The notes beneath the pieces were generated by a model that saw only the letters and a program-made list of their open reading frames with translations, had not been told where the DNA came from and ran no database searches. From Pogostemon cablin (taxonomy: Eukaryota; Streptophyta; Magnoliopsida; Lamiales; Lamiaceae): a stretch of 64,000 nucleotides of DNA. The DNA lies in contig CM042985.1 in assembly GCA_023678885.1 (NCBI GenBank), positions 19,322,465-19,386,464 of the forward strand. The letters are read 5' to 3'. A program made the position numbers and the translations under genes. Shown here one piece after another: positions 43,259 through 55,595 of this stretch. The first letter of the stretch is position 1, and each line of letters opens with the position of its first letter.

Positions 43259-45501
43259 TTTCTAGTAGTGAATGCAGTACAAGCACTCTTCACAGTAGCA
43301 AAGAATATTCCAGCTAGATTCTTGAAAAAGCCATTTACAGTGGCGGCGGTTGGAGCGACGGAGAAGACTGTTCCGGTTGGGGCGTGTTACTATTCATGGT
43401 ATTGGTAGCTGAATTTGGAAGTAGTTGGACTTGTACCGTAGAATTTAATTATTAGGATTTTTTTGAATTGGTTTTGTTCCGGTTGGGCGGTTTTCGATTT
43501 CGCCTGTCCACCGATTATTTTGATTTTGACCGGTCCAAACTGATTTTTTTCGGCTTAAAAGTAAAAATGGTTTATTGGGGGGTTTTGGATTGGATCAGGA
43601 TTCGATTCCTGGTTGAACCGATTCAACCGGCCAGTCCGATCCGATTTCAAAAACACTGGTATTTACAACAATGTTTTAAAAGTATTTACAACACTGTATA
43701 TTATTTATTATTTTTAAGGCATTAACATTGCAGATTCTTTATGTCTTAAAAATAAGTACTAATATGTTTTAAAAGTATTGATTGTACACGTAAACTCTTA
43801 TATTTTTAGAAAAAATTAAAAAATGTATATATGTCATTAAAAGAGAAGAGGATTATTAAAATATAAATTATATTCAAATTTAAGAATGTATAGTATCTTT
43901 TTTATAATAATAAAAGATATATATTTATATATTTATATATTTATTTATGTTTATGTATAATATGTAAAATTATAAAAATTTCAATGATATGAGTAAGATA
44001 TTTAGAACTTAATTATAAAATTTTTGAAAAATATTTGGTAATTAAAAGTTATACTCATTTTACCATATGGGAGAATGTATTATTACACTGCAGAAACATC
44101 ATACTCATTTTACATCATTAAAATAAATTAATCTACCAAAATGTTCAACATGAAATTTGTTCGTCTATATGTCTATTATGTAACTATAGAACATCTTTAA
44201 AAAAATCCACCCAAACAAAAGTTATGTATGCTTTACTAAAGTATGGAAGAATGCTTACGTGAAACTCAAGCAAAACAGCAAAACTTCATCTTTTTGTTAA
44301 CCATTAAAACGAACGAACTAGGGAAAGGGATGAGTATGAAAATGTTCACCTATATGTCTAATAAGTGCATATAAAACAGTTTTTGAAATAAATTAGAGGT
44401 TGGATAGTAATAACTATTTTCCCAAACTATAACATTATGTGAACTTAAGAACCCTAGTACAAGCTCCTTGTACTTAAAGTTTTATTTTATAACACTACTT
44501 TAGGCTATCCACTAAATAAAGGATTTTCAATACTTAATTTTATTTAATAATCCATTATTGATTATAAACAATTACATGATAAACCCTAGAGTGTGACTAA
44601 AATATTAAAAATTAAACAAGTGATATCTTAAGTGACTTTCACACGTGAATAGAAATCATTCTAATAGTTATAGATAAATATACTTAATTATATGCTAAGA
44701 AAGAATTAAACTCTTGAAGGCGTAGAGAGTGCAAGGAGGAATTAGCAACAACAACGCTCGTTCCAAATTCAACTTTTAATCTTACCCTTCCGTAACTCGT
44801 CTTCACTGAGGTGGGCTTCCTGTTACGAATTCAATATTGAGCTTGGTTGCATTTATTGATGTTATGAATATGCATGAAAATTTATTTAAGACCAGTGGGC
44901 CGGGATCCTATACGTACAGTTGACATTATTGCAATATCAATAAGAAAAAACGGACGCATTCGAATAACTTTGACGGATTAAATAATGAGTGCTTTCGGGT
45001 GACTTGACTATGGGTTAGTTCTTTTACTATTATAAGTTCATGATGTTCATTTCTCAAGAGGTATAGTCATTTTCAATTGTAAAATCTAACAGAAAATCCC
45101 CCACTGAGTATATTCTCGTGTGCTCACCCCTCCTCTATGTTTTCATCTACAGATGATGTTGTAGCCGGCATTATGGATAATGAGTTGGAGGGGTTGGACT
45201 ATGGCAAGAAGTACTTTGCAATTTGCTTAAATAAGTGTTATTCTTGTGAACAAAAACTCTTATATTGTCACTACACACATACCACTTAAGTTTTTCGCTA
45301 CTCGTGCTTTAAAACGTTTGATCAAATTCTATTTCTTTCCGCGTGATTTAATCATTTTCTATGTTACAAATGCGGTTTGGGACTTAAATAAACTTAGTTT
45401 ATTTCTTTTAGTAAAAAAAAAGAGCCTAAATTTTACATTTATAAATTTTCCTAATAATAAAATATTATATTTCTTTAAAATAATTTTAGGACGTGACAAG
45501 T

Positions 45502-45515
45502 GTGGTATCAGTGCA
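45502..45515 (+). promoter_or_regulatory. Primer-binding site, initiator tRNA-Met type
   Basis: GTGGTATCAGTGCAGG follows TGACA; the canonical sequence is TGGTATCAGAGC. The downstream TCTACAGTTCTGTAGCC is typical of chromovirus leaders. Confidence 0.65.
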
Positions 45516-46132
45516 GGTCTACAGTTCTGTAGCCTAGCATTTATAAAATAAACGAATTTATATATTTTTTAAATATTTTTAAATCATGAAACATAATATT
45601 CCAACCTCACTCATTCGCACTCTCAGCTATGCCACAATGTAAATTATTTATAGATATTTTAATTGATTTTTGGATTTTAAAATGTTATTACATGATTTAA
45701 CTTGATGATAATGAAATTATGAGTTGTTGATATATGAGATAGATGTTTTCCGTGATGATATATATTCGAGTTGTATGACTATTATGTGATTTTCATTATA
45801 CTTGAACTTTGGTAAATTGAGTGGACTTGTTAGGATATGATATCTAAGTTATAAATTCTAGATAATCGGTAAGTAACAAGGGATTATATATATAAACAGA
45901 TATATCACCATAGGACCCAACCCTATACTATGCACCCTGAGAGTGAGGACGATCGACTTGCACACTACGCTAGCATTGAGCGTGACCCCCTCGGAGTCCA
46001 TATGTATCCACATTACTCGTATGTGGACAACGTGAGACATGTTGGGAGAGACACCTCCATGGGAGGAATATGAGGCTGCCCATATAGTCATGAGCTTTTT
46101 GCCCGTATGGTGGAGAGAATTGGGTATGCAGG
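45516..46132 (+). other. Retroelement leader remnant, no recognised ORF
   Basis: AT-rich to 45890, then higher-GC sequence. A plus-strand frame from about 45929 (MHPESEDDRLAHYASIERD) is short, ends before the solo LTR S, and is not recognised. It may be leader or gag of the chromovirus-like element. Confidence 0.4.
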
Positions 46133-47961
46133 TGATGCGTGTTTTCTTTGCACGCAAATTTAATCTCCAAGTATTAAGGATATCAGTTGCAGCTTAAACA
46201 AAGCGACCAAGTTAAATATCGAACCCAAAGGACGGTGTATTATCAATTTAATTATTTATTAAATTAATTAAGACGAAAAGCAATAACGTTTGAGGGTTGA
46301 ATTATTACACTACTAAGCAAAAATATTAAATAACAATTAAAATAAATAACACTAGAAGAATACGAAAGTGGATCAAATAGGAGAATAGGTAGCTCTAGGG
46401 CAATCCAGTTTTACTACTTAACTTTCCTCTCAAGTGCAGGCCGACTCTGCCTTGTGGACTATGGACGCATCACTAAACCATGCAAATCTACTCTATAGAC
46501 ATAAATAAATATTCGTGTAACACGTGTGAATAACCTCGGAGCAAGAGATATAATTTCACCCCCCTTTCTAGGTACTATTAGTATCAATTATTTCCCAAGT
46601 CTAGAATCTAATCCGATATGATCTCCCTTTATAGGTTCTATAAAATTACCCTCTTTATCCTACTTACTAACCCGAATTCAATTCAATTAATAAACATTCA
46701 TATATGGTAGTTCTAATGAAGCTTTGCAGTCCCCTCACTTAGAATCATAACATGGAATCCTGTTCAGCGGTGAACACACTTAATCTACAACCAAGATATA
46801 TTTTCAGACTCTATATACCAATTGAAGATGCACAAAACGATTGTGAATATGGATCAAGAAAGCACAATCATATATAAAATCAATCCACAAGTAGTGTTGT
46901 ATGGAGGACACATAAGAGAGTTTAATTAATTTGTAAAACCTTCAAAAACCCTAGATCTACCAAAAAGGTTCTAGCCCATAATGTTGCGAAGAACAATCAT
47001 GGGTGTTGGATAGATATTACCCGGATGTCTGGAAAATACAAGATAAATTAGGAAACGATAAAAATCCTTAATTGGGGTGTCGTTGCGTCCTTCTCCATCT
47101 TGAATCCTCCTCTTGGTTCTCCTCTTGATTCAGCAGACGAATATTCAAAGTGATAGATAGATGAAGGAAACGATGTGGATAATGGTTGGGGGGTGATCCC
47201 CCCTTGTGGGGTGGTGTAGGATGGATGTGGCTCTCTCCCTAACAATGAATAATGATGTAAAATATATATAGGTGTGAGAAAGGACTTAAATAAGAAAATA
47301 AAAGATATAGGTAAATCATGGAGTATTATGTGATAAGGAGATTAATTGTGCTCCAAGAATTAGGCTATTTTCGTAAATTTCCGAAAATTCTCAGAAATTC
47401 TCGCTACCATCTGCGCGACTTCACGATTTTAAGTATAACGTCCTCATCCAAACTCTGATATTAGTAATTCTTACGCTTACGTAATCCACTCTTCCTTGGC
47501 TTTCTATCCATATAAAGAACTCTCAAAAACTCTAACATTTGTATATATAACAAGTCATGCAAAATGGAACATCCATGCTGAACAGGAACAGCTTGCGCGA
47601 TATCACCATTTTGATCATAACTTTCTCATTTGGATTCCGATTGAGGTGTTATTTATGCCAAAGTGACCCTCTCTTCAGTGACTTTCTAAACCTATATTAC
47701 GCCTTCATTCTAGAGCTCTACACGAAAATAGAAAAATTACACAAATTGGACATGCGTTTTTCAGCTTCATTGCACAAATTGCACCTTTTCTCCAACTTTG
47801 CACTTTTGATCCCTTTTTTCACGTAAAATACAATAAAATACCTCAAGTGTATTTTTTTTCTTATATTTATTGAATATAAGACACTTATGCTAATATATAA
47901 TAACAATTCTCATTAAAAAGGTATTAAATTGGACACTCAAACACGCTAATTTTCACTCTCA
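46133..47961 (-). repeat. S: solo gypsy LTR
   Basis: Begins TGATGCGTGTTTTCTTTGCA and ends near TTTTCACTCTCA. It aligns in part with the E1 LTR and with the LTRs of A (the phrases 'TCTAGGTACTAT', 'CACAAGTAGTGTTGTA' and 'CCGACTCTGCCTTGTGG'), same orientation. No PBS or PPT adjoins it. The right boundary is fuzzy, and no exact duplication was found (GCAGG on the left; TATACAGG appears 10-18 bases beyond the right end). Confidence 0.75.
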
Positions 47962-47990
47962 AAAGCAAGCTATACAGGAGCGTACATAGA
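47962..47990. other. Short spacer between S and C2
   Basis: 29 bases, AAAGCAAGCTATACAGGAGC then GTACATAGA. Confidence 0.5.
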
Positions 47991-49187
47991 TGTTGGCATT
48001 TGGATCTTTTGGTTAACGTGAACCGTTAGAGTTCTATGCAATTCTACTGCAGTGGAAGCATAAGAGTAGAATCGTATTACCTTTCACCAAGGTTGATGTA
48101 AAGGTTGATCATCAGCAGTAGGAACAAACAACCTTCCGATCTTCAGTTGTATTCCTAAGCCACGTCTTGACGTTGTGTGGGCAACAATCTACAAGACGAT
48201 CTCAATCTACAATTCCTAAACTCTCTTTCATTTGTATTATACATGTGAATCAGTTTACCGGACTGCTGAGATAGGCTATTTATAGGCTACAACAGGGACC
48301 AGGAGGAGAAATTAGGGTTTGGGCCTCCATTGGGCTTAAGCATCCAAGTAGCCCAAAACTTATACTTAAGTCCAATAATAATAAATCAGTCCACTAAAGA
48401 AGTATTATTGCACTGCCACCCTAATCTCAAATTACGTTATGGGCTCCTTCTTATTATGAGCCCGTTAGTCTCCCCATGTTTAAGATTCAATGTCCATTAA
48501 TTAAATAAATTACTAATAATTCAATCAATTAATATATTTACCGAGAGTAGAACTACTCAACCTTATTATCATGCTGGAATAAATCCACCTGCAGGATTTA
48601 CATGATAATCATTATGAGTTCCTCAAGGGGACATCATCAACCAATTTTGTTAGGACACAGATTCCTTCTTCGATCAACAGCACACCATAGAGACAACACC
48701 ATCTCCCAACTCATCGAGCATATTGATTTAACTATTAAATCTCACCCATTGATGAATCAAAGAAATAAATACTAGCTTACATGTCGAGGTTATTGTATAG
48801 GGATTAAGAGTACGAATATCCATAATAACAGAGATCAAGTTCTATTATATAGTCGGTATAAACTGAACGATCTCAATGCGGTCATGTTCAATACACAAAG
48901 TGCACTAGTGTAATTTTATAGTTAACACAGACTAATGCCAAATCACACTACAACTATATCGATAGATGGTCCTCGTCTATCTCGGTTGTGAACATCTGTT
49001 TACACTTTATAAGAAGCCGATAATATGATCTTCCTTGTGATGTCGCACACCACATTATCTATAGTATAAAGTAAATGGACTTTTGCAATAATTCATATTG
49101 CAAATATTTGATCACATGATTCTCATTTCAAATATTATCAAAATATTGTTCATACAAAAAGCTAGACTCTCAGTATACAATCCAATA
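47991..49187 (-). repeat. C2 3' LTR
   Basis: TGTTGGCATTTGGATC to CAATCCAATA in plus coordinates. The sense-strand start is TATTGG instead of the family TGTTGG. Minus-strand AAGTGGGATAT at 49188-49198 is the PPT. Confidence 0.9.
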
Positions 49188-49198
49188 ATATCCCACTT

Positions 49199-51555
49199 AT
49201 ACTAAAAGACTATGCTGTCATATTCGCTGCCATACATCTCATTACCACGCCCACTACATGACCATCAAAAGCTTTCGCCTTAAGGTCTTTGTAAAAGGAT
49301 TTACTAGGCTATCATCCGATGCAATCTAGGTGATAACAACCTTCCCCTCATCATATGATTTCTCGTAACAAGTAGTACTGACTCTCAATGTGTTTAAGTA
49401 CCTTATGTGCTCTTGATTCCTCAAGTTTGCAACTACATCATTATTATCATAATAAATTGTGATAATCTTGGGCAAAATTCAGAATCACATCTAAGTCCAT
49501 TACGAAGTTTCTATAACCATACAGATACTTTGGCTGCCACAAGGCTCCAATATTATCATCTTTCCATGGTTGAGTCCGAAATATATTTCTATATATATAA
49601 CACTCCTTTATACTATGGATCTACTTCCCAATTTAAATACATAACCTTGAGGTGGATTTACTGCTGTTCCCATGATTTATAAAACCGAATCTATGTAATC
49701 ATCAAGAAGTAATGAATCTGTCCGGTAAGTCTATATATAATTTCTAGTCTTCTCCAGGCACTTCAAATATGTCTTACCACATTTCATCATTCTTGTTCCG
49801 GGTTACCTTGATACTCACTGACTATACCATAGGCAAAGCAGATATCCTATCTCGTGCATAGCATTCCATATATTAAGCTTCCTTATTACCGAAACGTAGG
49901 GAATCGCCTTTATCTATTTTATCTTCTTTTGTGTCTTAAGACACAAATCCTTAGATAAAGTCGTATGTTAAAATGAGTAAGAATTGTATCATTTATAAGC
50001 TTGAGATAAGCAGAACATCCTTTCTCGTGATCCTTATTACCAAGATCACAATAATATATTTTGCTTTTCTTACGTCCTTCATTTCATACTGCTTTATCAA
50101 CCATACCAATACGCCCGACAATACTCTTTCATTGTCTCCAATGAGCAAGATACCATCTATGTACATACAAGAAATACCTCCACATTTCCGTCACTCTTTT
50201 CAACACACAAGATCCATCCGAGCATTGATTAAATTTATATGACTGGATTTCCTAATCAAAATGGATGTTCCATGATCTTGAAGCTTGCTTTAGTCCATCG
50301 ATGGACACTTTTAAGCTTACATTCAAAATGCTCTTATCTCTTTGCAATAAATCACTCTAGTTGCTTCACATAGATATTTTCCTCAAGACTTCCAATCAGG
50401 AATACCATCTTGACATCTATTTGCTGTACCTCATAATCAAAATGAGCAGCAATAGATAAAAGAGTCTGGATCTACACGAGCATAGCTATCAAGCTTTGCT
50501 TCAAAAGCTTCCACCATACTGTATGATCCTCTTTTACTTTATATGGCCACTTTCAATGGCTTTTGCACCATTTAGTTGTCATACAAGCTCCCAGATTTGA
50601 TTCAGAATCCATAGATTTTATTTCAAAATTCATTGCAACTTACTAAGATTCCATATTTTGATCTTGTAGTGCTTCGTCGTGTCCATGGGCCGATTTCATA
50701 TTTACTAGGGACCAAGTCTCAAGACTCTCCCAAAATATAAATCTTTTCGATTGTCAAACAACTCTTCCACTACGACAAGACGCTACATGCAATTGTTTAT
50801 CAGATATGACACACGATATAGTTTACTTGCGGTATATCCTCTTGTAGTCCTGGTACTAAAATTTGTATTTTCCCTCTCACACATTTAGAACAACTTATAC
50901 ATGACTTTGTAATTTATTACATAGTCCTTTCTAAAAATCTAGTGTTCGTGTTAACAATAACTTTTTGATCCTTTTGGACTATTAAATAAACTACCCTTTA
51001 CTTTTCTAGGATATCCCACAAACATCAATTCGACATGTTGTTTCTAGGGCTTACCAATAAAATGAATTTAGTAATTTTAAATAATTCATCATCTATCTAA
51101 CCATTATCACAAGAGTCTTATTCATTCTTTCTGCCATACCATTCAGTTAGGGTTTGCTCGATGTTAACAACTTGAGATTCAATCTCAGGCTCTGATTAAT
51201 AGCTCCTAGACTATCCTAAGAGTTAATCGCCACCACGATTAAATTGTAATGAATTGATATATTTTCATGACGTTTTACCGCATCAATCATGAATTTCTTG
51301 AATTTGATCATAGTACTCAGACTTGCAGTGCATCAAGTAAATATATCTTGTTTCTAGAGTAATCGTCAAACAAAATGACAAATATTTATAACCACCTCTC
51401 GACAGGATAATCTTAGAATCGCTTAAATCAAAATGAACCATTTTCAACATATCTTTTCATGGCTCCATACTCCTTTCAAGGCAATTAATCATATTCACTT
51501 CCATGTAAGACTCACTAGTTCGATAGTTTCCACTTCCAATAAACCTAACGGTTCA
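49199..51555 (-). pseudogene. C2 integrase, RT and RNase H, degraded
   Basis: RNase H traces span about 49430-49960 and end next to the PPT. RT spans about 49970-50700; the antisense of 'GLKQASRSW' and DVKTxFLIGSLEENIYV-type blocks lies near 50260-50430. Integrase C-terminal 'NTRFLE' and core pieces lie at about 50700-51270. Every block aligns with C1 and C3 but is split by stops. Confidence 0.8.
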
Positions 51556-52385
51556 CCGGCTATCCACTTTCGAATCTTACTAAAGTAAAATGATATAGTC
51601 TTAGATGCCAAAAGTATGTTTGGTTCATTTTTGAAAGTTCCTTTCTCTTACTAAGTTTAGAAAATGTATTATTAATTACTATTTGTTGCATTATGAGAAA
51701 AACATGATTTAAGAGCGTATAAATTGTCACTATCGTACCACTATTGATTATAGCTCCATTCTTCACTATAATAAACATGTCATTTAAATGAAATAGAGTA
51801 TCCATCCGTAAATGCGTAGAAACCGAAATCAAATTCTTTCTATGAAACGTACGTAAAGACAACTTCTCAAAATCAAATGTTTATTCATATCATATGATAA
51901 ATAAACAACTCTCACTGCAACAGCCACTACTTTCATAGTTTACCCATGTATACGATAATCTCATCATCACTTAGTTATAAACATTTAGTGATTTTGATAT
52001 CTTCACACAACGTGTCAGTAAACGCCATCACTAATCATGTTTCAACAACTAGTGAATAAGATACTTTCCTTGTTCATGTCTTGATGAAATTGGATTTTTC
52101 TTTCGCCACACGTTTTGTCAGAAGTTTCTACAATATATAGTCTCTTGTAATTCAGTTGGAACTTGATCAAAACAACTAGGCAAATTACGAAGAATAAATC
52201 GACATAGGTTTCCCTATCAATTTCTATTCCAAGTATTTCCAATTCATTCATCAAGTTTAACCACGACCCCTTGCCTTTTTTGATTTCTCAAGTATTCGAA
52301 GAGTTCCATGAGACTATCATATTCTATGAACTTCTCAACTCTTCACTAGAGACTTTAATAGGCACTAGAGGGCATCCTTAGTGAG
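51556..52385 (-). pseudogene. C2 pre-integrase, protease and gag remnants
   Basis: A 100-codon open stretch (51560-51862) carries the GAG-pre-integrase domain: HRKNLISVSTHLRMDTLFHL, then SKMNQTYFWHLRLYH, where the family has WHxRLGH. The protease remnant is at about 51870-52020. Gag remains at 52042-52254 (MMNELEILGIEIDRETYVDL). C1 and C3 lack this domain in open form, so C2 is the best copy for it. Confidence 0.78.
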
Positions 52386-53417
52386 AATACACATATATTT
52401 TCCTAAGCAGTAATAATTAAAACCAAGATTCTTATCAATCATTTATTTTGGACCAGTAAGTATGTTTTTCTTTTAGTTAACAATAAGTGAAACAAACCAT
52501 TCAAAAATTCAGAGAATCAAGTAAATAAATACGACGATCAAATACTTCAAATTAAAATTTTATATTGATTCCCTTAATAATCAACATAAAATAAATTCAC
52601 CGACATCACAAGCACAGTAAATTTACATGCCACATCAGTGTGGACGTATACAAACCCTAACATTCATAAGAAAAGGTTTTACCCATTAATTCCATAAGTC
52701 ATAATTAATCTTATAACTCAATGATTAATAGTCGGTTGTCCTTTAGCCATGCAATTTAATAGCAGTAACTCCGTTGGGGAGGATACATATTAATTGCACC
52801 TAAGTGTATACTATTATTTGATACTAAGTACGTTATGCAAGCTTGTGTGCCTTACAGTTGGAGAAGTCCACAAGCGTTCAAATAATTTCCTATAATAATC
52901 AATTATTAATTTGTACCAGTGATCCGCAAATAAAAATCATCCATTGGTGAGGAAGACACTATAACCGACTCATAAGCTTACTTGCATCACATTACAAAAA
53001 AATAATTATTTCATGAAATTTATTCCAGTGATTCAAAAGTAAAACTCTTCTATTGGGGAGGAAGGCACTATAACTGACTCATAAGCTTACTTGTATCACT
53101 TAATAAATCGACAATGTAGGCCACGGGATCTATGAATAATCCCTCTCCCACTTAGTTATTTAACAAGAGGGTTTTTGCATGCATACAATATATACCAAAT
53201 ATAAAATACGCAAATAAACATGCTATTATTACGGAAAATAAGGCAGTAAATCAAATAGTACATGGAATCCAAATATATAATAATAATTGATAAGTAAACA
53301 CAATTATAGCAATTATATATAAGGAAAGAAAAAAATAGCCAAATAAAAAAATTGACTTAGTCAACAACTTAAGCAATTTAGCAATCTTGCACAACAAGTT
53401 GTCTTGGGCCCTAAGCT
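52386..53417 (-). other. C2 leader remnant
   Basis: AT-rich noncoding sequence matching the leaders of C1 (12700-13480) and C3 (56900-57600). It contains a near tandem copy of 'CTTCCTCCC.A..GGATGAG' spaced about 110 bases apart (52940 and 53050 region). Confidence 0.6.
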
Positions 53418-54799
53418 TGTTGGAATGTATACTAAAAGTCTATATTTTGGTATGAACAATGTTATAACAATTTATTTGAAATGGGAATCATATGATCAAA
53501 TGATTGCGTCCTATAATTTATTTATATGCACGATGCAATAGTCCACTTACTTTATACTGTAAATAATATGTTGCGCGACAACATGCGGAAGATCATATTA
53601 TCGGTTTCCTTACAAATTATAAACAAATAATCACAACCGAGATATATGGGGACTCTCTATCGGGATGGTTGTAGTGTGATTTGGCATTAGTTTTTCTTGA
53701 CTATAGAATCACATTAGTGTACTTCATGTGTATTTAGCGGGACCGTTTAAGATTGTTCGACTTATACTGACTTATAGGAGAACTTGATCTCAGTTATTTT
53801 GGATGTTCATGCTCTTAATCCCTATACAATAACCTTGACATGTAAGGCAGTATGTATTTCTTTGATTCATCAATGGGTGAGATTTACATGTATTAAATCA
53901 ACAAACTCGGTGAGTTAGAAAATAGTGTTGTCTCTATAGTGTACTATTGATTGTAGAAGAAATTCGTATCCGACATAGGTTGATGATGTCCCCTTGAGGT
54001 TATCATGTAAATCCTGTAGGTGGATTTATTCCGGCATGATAATGAGGTTGAGTGATACTACTCTCGAATGAGATATTAATTAATGGAGTTGTCAGTAATT
54101 AATTAATTAATGGGCATTGTATATCTTAAACATGGGGAGACTAACGGGCTCATAATAAGAAGCCTATAACGTAATTATGGGATTAGAACGGTAGTGCAGT
54201 AATAATATTTTAGTAGTATATATTATTATTATTTGACTTAAGTATAAGCTTTGGGCAAAGTTTGGATACTTAAGCCCAATGAAGGTCCAACTCTAATTTC
54301 TCTTCTTGGTCCCTGCTGTAGCCCATATATAAGTTACCTCAGCTGACTGAAAACCTTAATCTAAGAGATTAATCATGCCTAACACTGTGAGGAGGGTGAG
54401 AGAATAGTAGATTGAGAAGATCTCGAAGATCATCGCCTACATGGCGTCGAGATTGGACTTGGGAATATAGCAGAAGACCGAAAGGTTGTTTGCTGCTGCA
54501 GTCTGTCAACTTGCACAATTTTTCTAAAATCGTATAGAACTCAGAACTATTTGTGTGATATAATGATGGAAAGACACTAAAGAGAGGATCTTTTTGGCAC
54601 GTAGATCACTCAAATTGAAGATCAGACGAGAGAGTTATGTCCAAAATAGTGAGGCTGCGCAAGCTGCCGGCGAGAATTCATTTTCTCCAACATACCCTCG
54701 TGAAAGGTAATACATTTTTATATTTTCTTACTTCCGCTAATTGTTAAAAATGTATGAAACCCTAACGGTTCACGTTAACCAAATGATCGAATGTCAACA
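53418..54799 (+). repeat. C3 5' LTR with about 190-base insertion
   Basis: Begins TGTTGGAATGTATACTAAAA and ends CGAATGTCAACA. It is about 200 bases longer than the C1 and C2 LTRs because of extra sequence at roughly 54505-54695, between CTGCTGCAG and CATACCCTCGTGAAAGG. A target-site duplication for that insert is not evident. Confidence 0.88.
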
Positions 54800-54800
54800 A

Positions 54801-54813
54801 TTGATATCAGAGC
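54801..54813 (+). promoter_or_regulatory. C3 primer-binding site
   Basis: TTGATATCAGAGC, one base from the family TTGGTATCAGAGC, complementary to initiator tRNA-Met. Confidence 0.85.
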
Positions 54814-54923
54814 TTCGATTTAGTGGTGAAGCGTGACACATTAGGCTAGGGTTTATGTAAAGTATGTTATTTAATTCTGAACTAGAATCATATGAGGATT
54901 AGGGCTTTATTGATGCGTTACAT

Positions 54924-55341
54924 TGTTAGGATGTGTGGCTTGTCCCACATCGGATCCTCATATGGGTGGGGAGCTGTATTTAAGTTTGAGGTCTATCCTC
55001 CCCTCTTGACCATGGTTTTGAGGAGGAGTTAGGGCTTCTGGCTTGGATACGTAACATTGGTATCAGAGCTGGGGGTTGGATCGCTGCAAGAAAAGGGCTA
55101 CCTCGTAAAGAGTCTGAAAAGGGCTACCCCTTGGGAGTGAGGTCGCTGGTGCTTGATAAGAGAGTGCAGTCGTCCGTGGGCATCCGGCTTTCCAAGTAGG
55201 GGCTATTGTTAGGATGTGGGGCTTGTCCCACATCGGTTCTTCATATGAGTGGGGGAGTTATATTTAAGTTGGAGGTCAATTCTCCCCCTCTTGACCATGG
55301 TTTTGAGAAGGAGTTAGGGCTTCTGACTTGGATACGTAATA
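54924..55341 (+). mobile_element. TRIM (terminal-repeat retrotransposon in miniature)
   Basis: LTRs of 133 bases (54924-55056, TGTTAGGATGTGTGGCTTGT to GTAACA) and 135 bases (55207-55341, ending GTAATA) flank 150 bases. A perfect TGGTATCAGAGCTGGG PBS is at 55058 and a PPT-like GTAGGGGCTAT lies just before 55207. It has no ORF and must rely on enzymes of other elements. Flanks TACAT and TCTGT are not a clear duplication. Confidence 0.9.
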
Positions 55342-55595
55342 TCTGTATTATTGATGGAGTGGGTGAATCGTCGAAACCTGTTCGGTGAAACACACGCCTG
55401 GAGAAGACAACTGGAACAAGTTGTCGTGTGTTCTGCGCAAGGATGGACGCACACTGGTGGGCGTGTCTAGCACAGATGGAAGCACGTTGCCTTGTAGGTG
55501 ATCATGCGACGGTGCTTGCTGGCTAGTGATGGCCGTGTGACGGGTACACGGAGTAGTATGTTGGCGCACGGAAGGTGCAGAGTGCGGTAGGCATG

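Larger units (their letters stand above)
38271..43270. mobile_element. CACTA (En/Spm-like) transposon carrying host gene fragments
   Basis: Left terminus CACTACTACAAAACTGTGAA and complement of the right terminus CACTACTAGAAATCTGTGAA agree at 25 of the first 28 bases. The three-base duplication AAT is at 38268-38270 and 43271-43273, the length expected for CACTA elements. Both ends carry palindromic subterminal repeats. No transposase (TNP2-type) or TNPA-like frame is visible in the 5.0 kb, so it is non-autonomous. The interior has exon-like pieces of at least three plant genes on the minus strand. Confidence 0.93.
37515..43658. mobile_element. hAT-like TIR element containing the CACTA element
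   Basis: Left end CAGTATTTTTATAACTGGAC and the complement of the right end, CAGTGTTTTTGAAATCGGAT, match at 18 of the first 24 bases. Both continue into GGTTCAACCGG-type words. CAGTG-type ends suggest a non-autonomous hAT element of about 1.1 kb before the CACTA insertion. No transposase is visible. An 8-base target duplication is not clear (TACATTAC against GTATTTAC). Confidence 0.55.
35413..45499 (+). repeat. Probable chromovirus LTR, split by hAT-like and CACTA insertions
   Basis: The right end is supported: TTAGGACGTGACA at 45487-45499 is followed by a near-perfect initiator-Met PBS. The phrases 'CACTGAGTATATTC' and 'TGTTTTCATCTACAG' near 45100-45155 resemble Tekay/Del-type LTR sequence. 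The left end is proposed at TGTAATAGTCATAAATTT (35413), by analogy with TGTAATACCCG-type starts. Excluding 37515-43658, the LTR would be about 3.9 kb. The start is uncertain. Confidence 0.45.
47991..53417 (-). mobile_element. C2: Ty1/copia retrotransposon, interrupted by C3
   Basis: Minus-strand relative of C1. Its 3' LTR is on the left (47991-49187), followed rightward by PPT, RNase H, RT, integrase, protease, gag and part of the leader. At 53417 the C3 LTR begins, with AAGCT (53413-53417) as the expected duplicated target. The remaining leader and 5' LTR of C2 should lie beyond C3, outside the window. All frames are broken. Confidence 0.9.
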
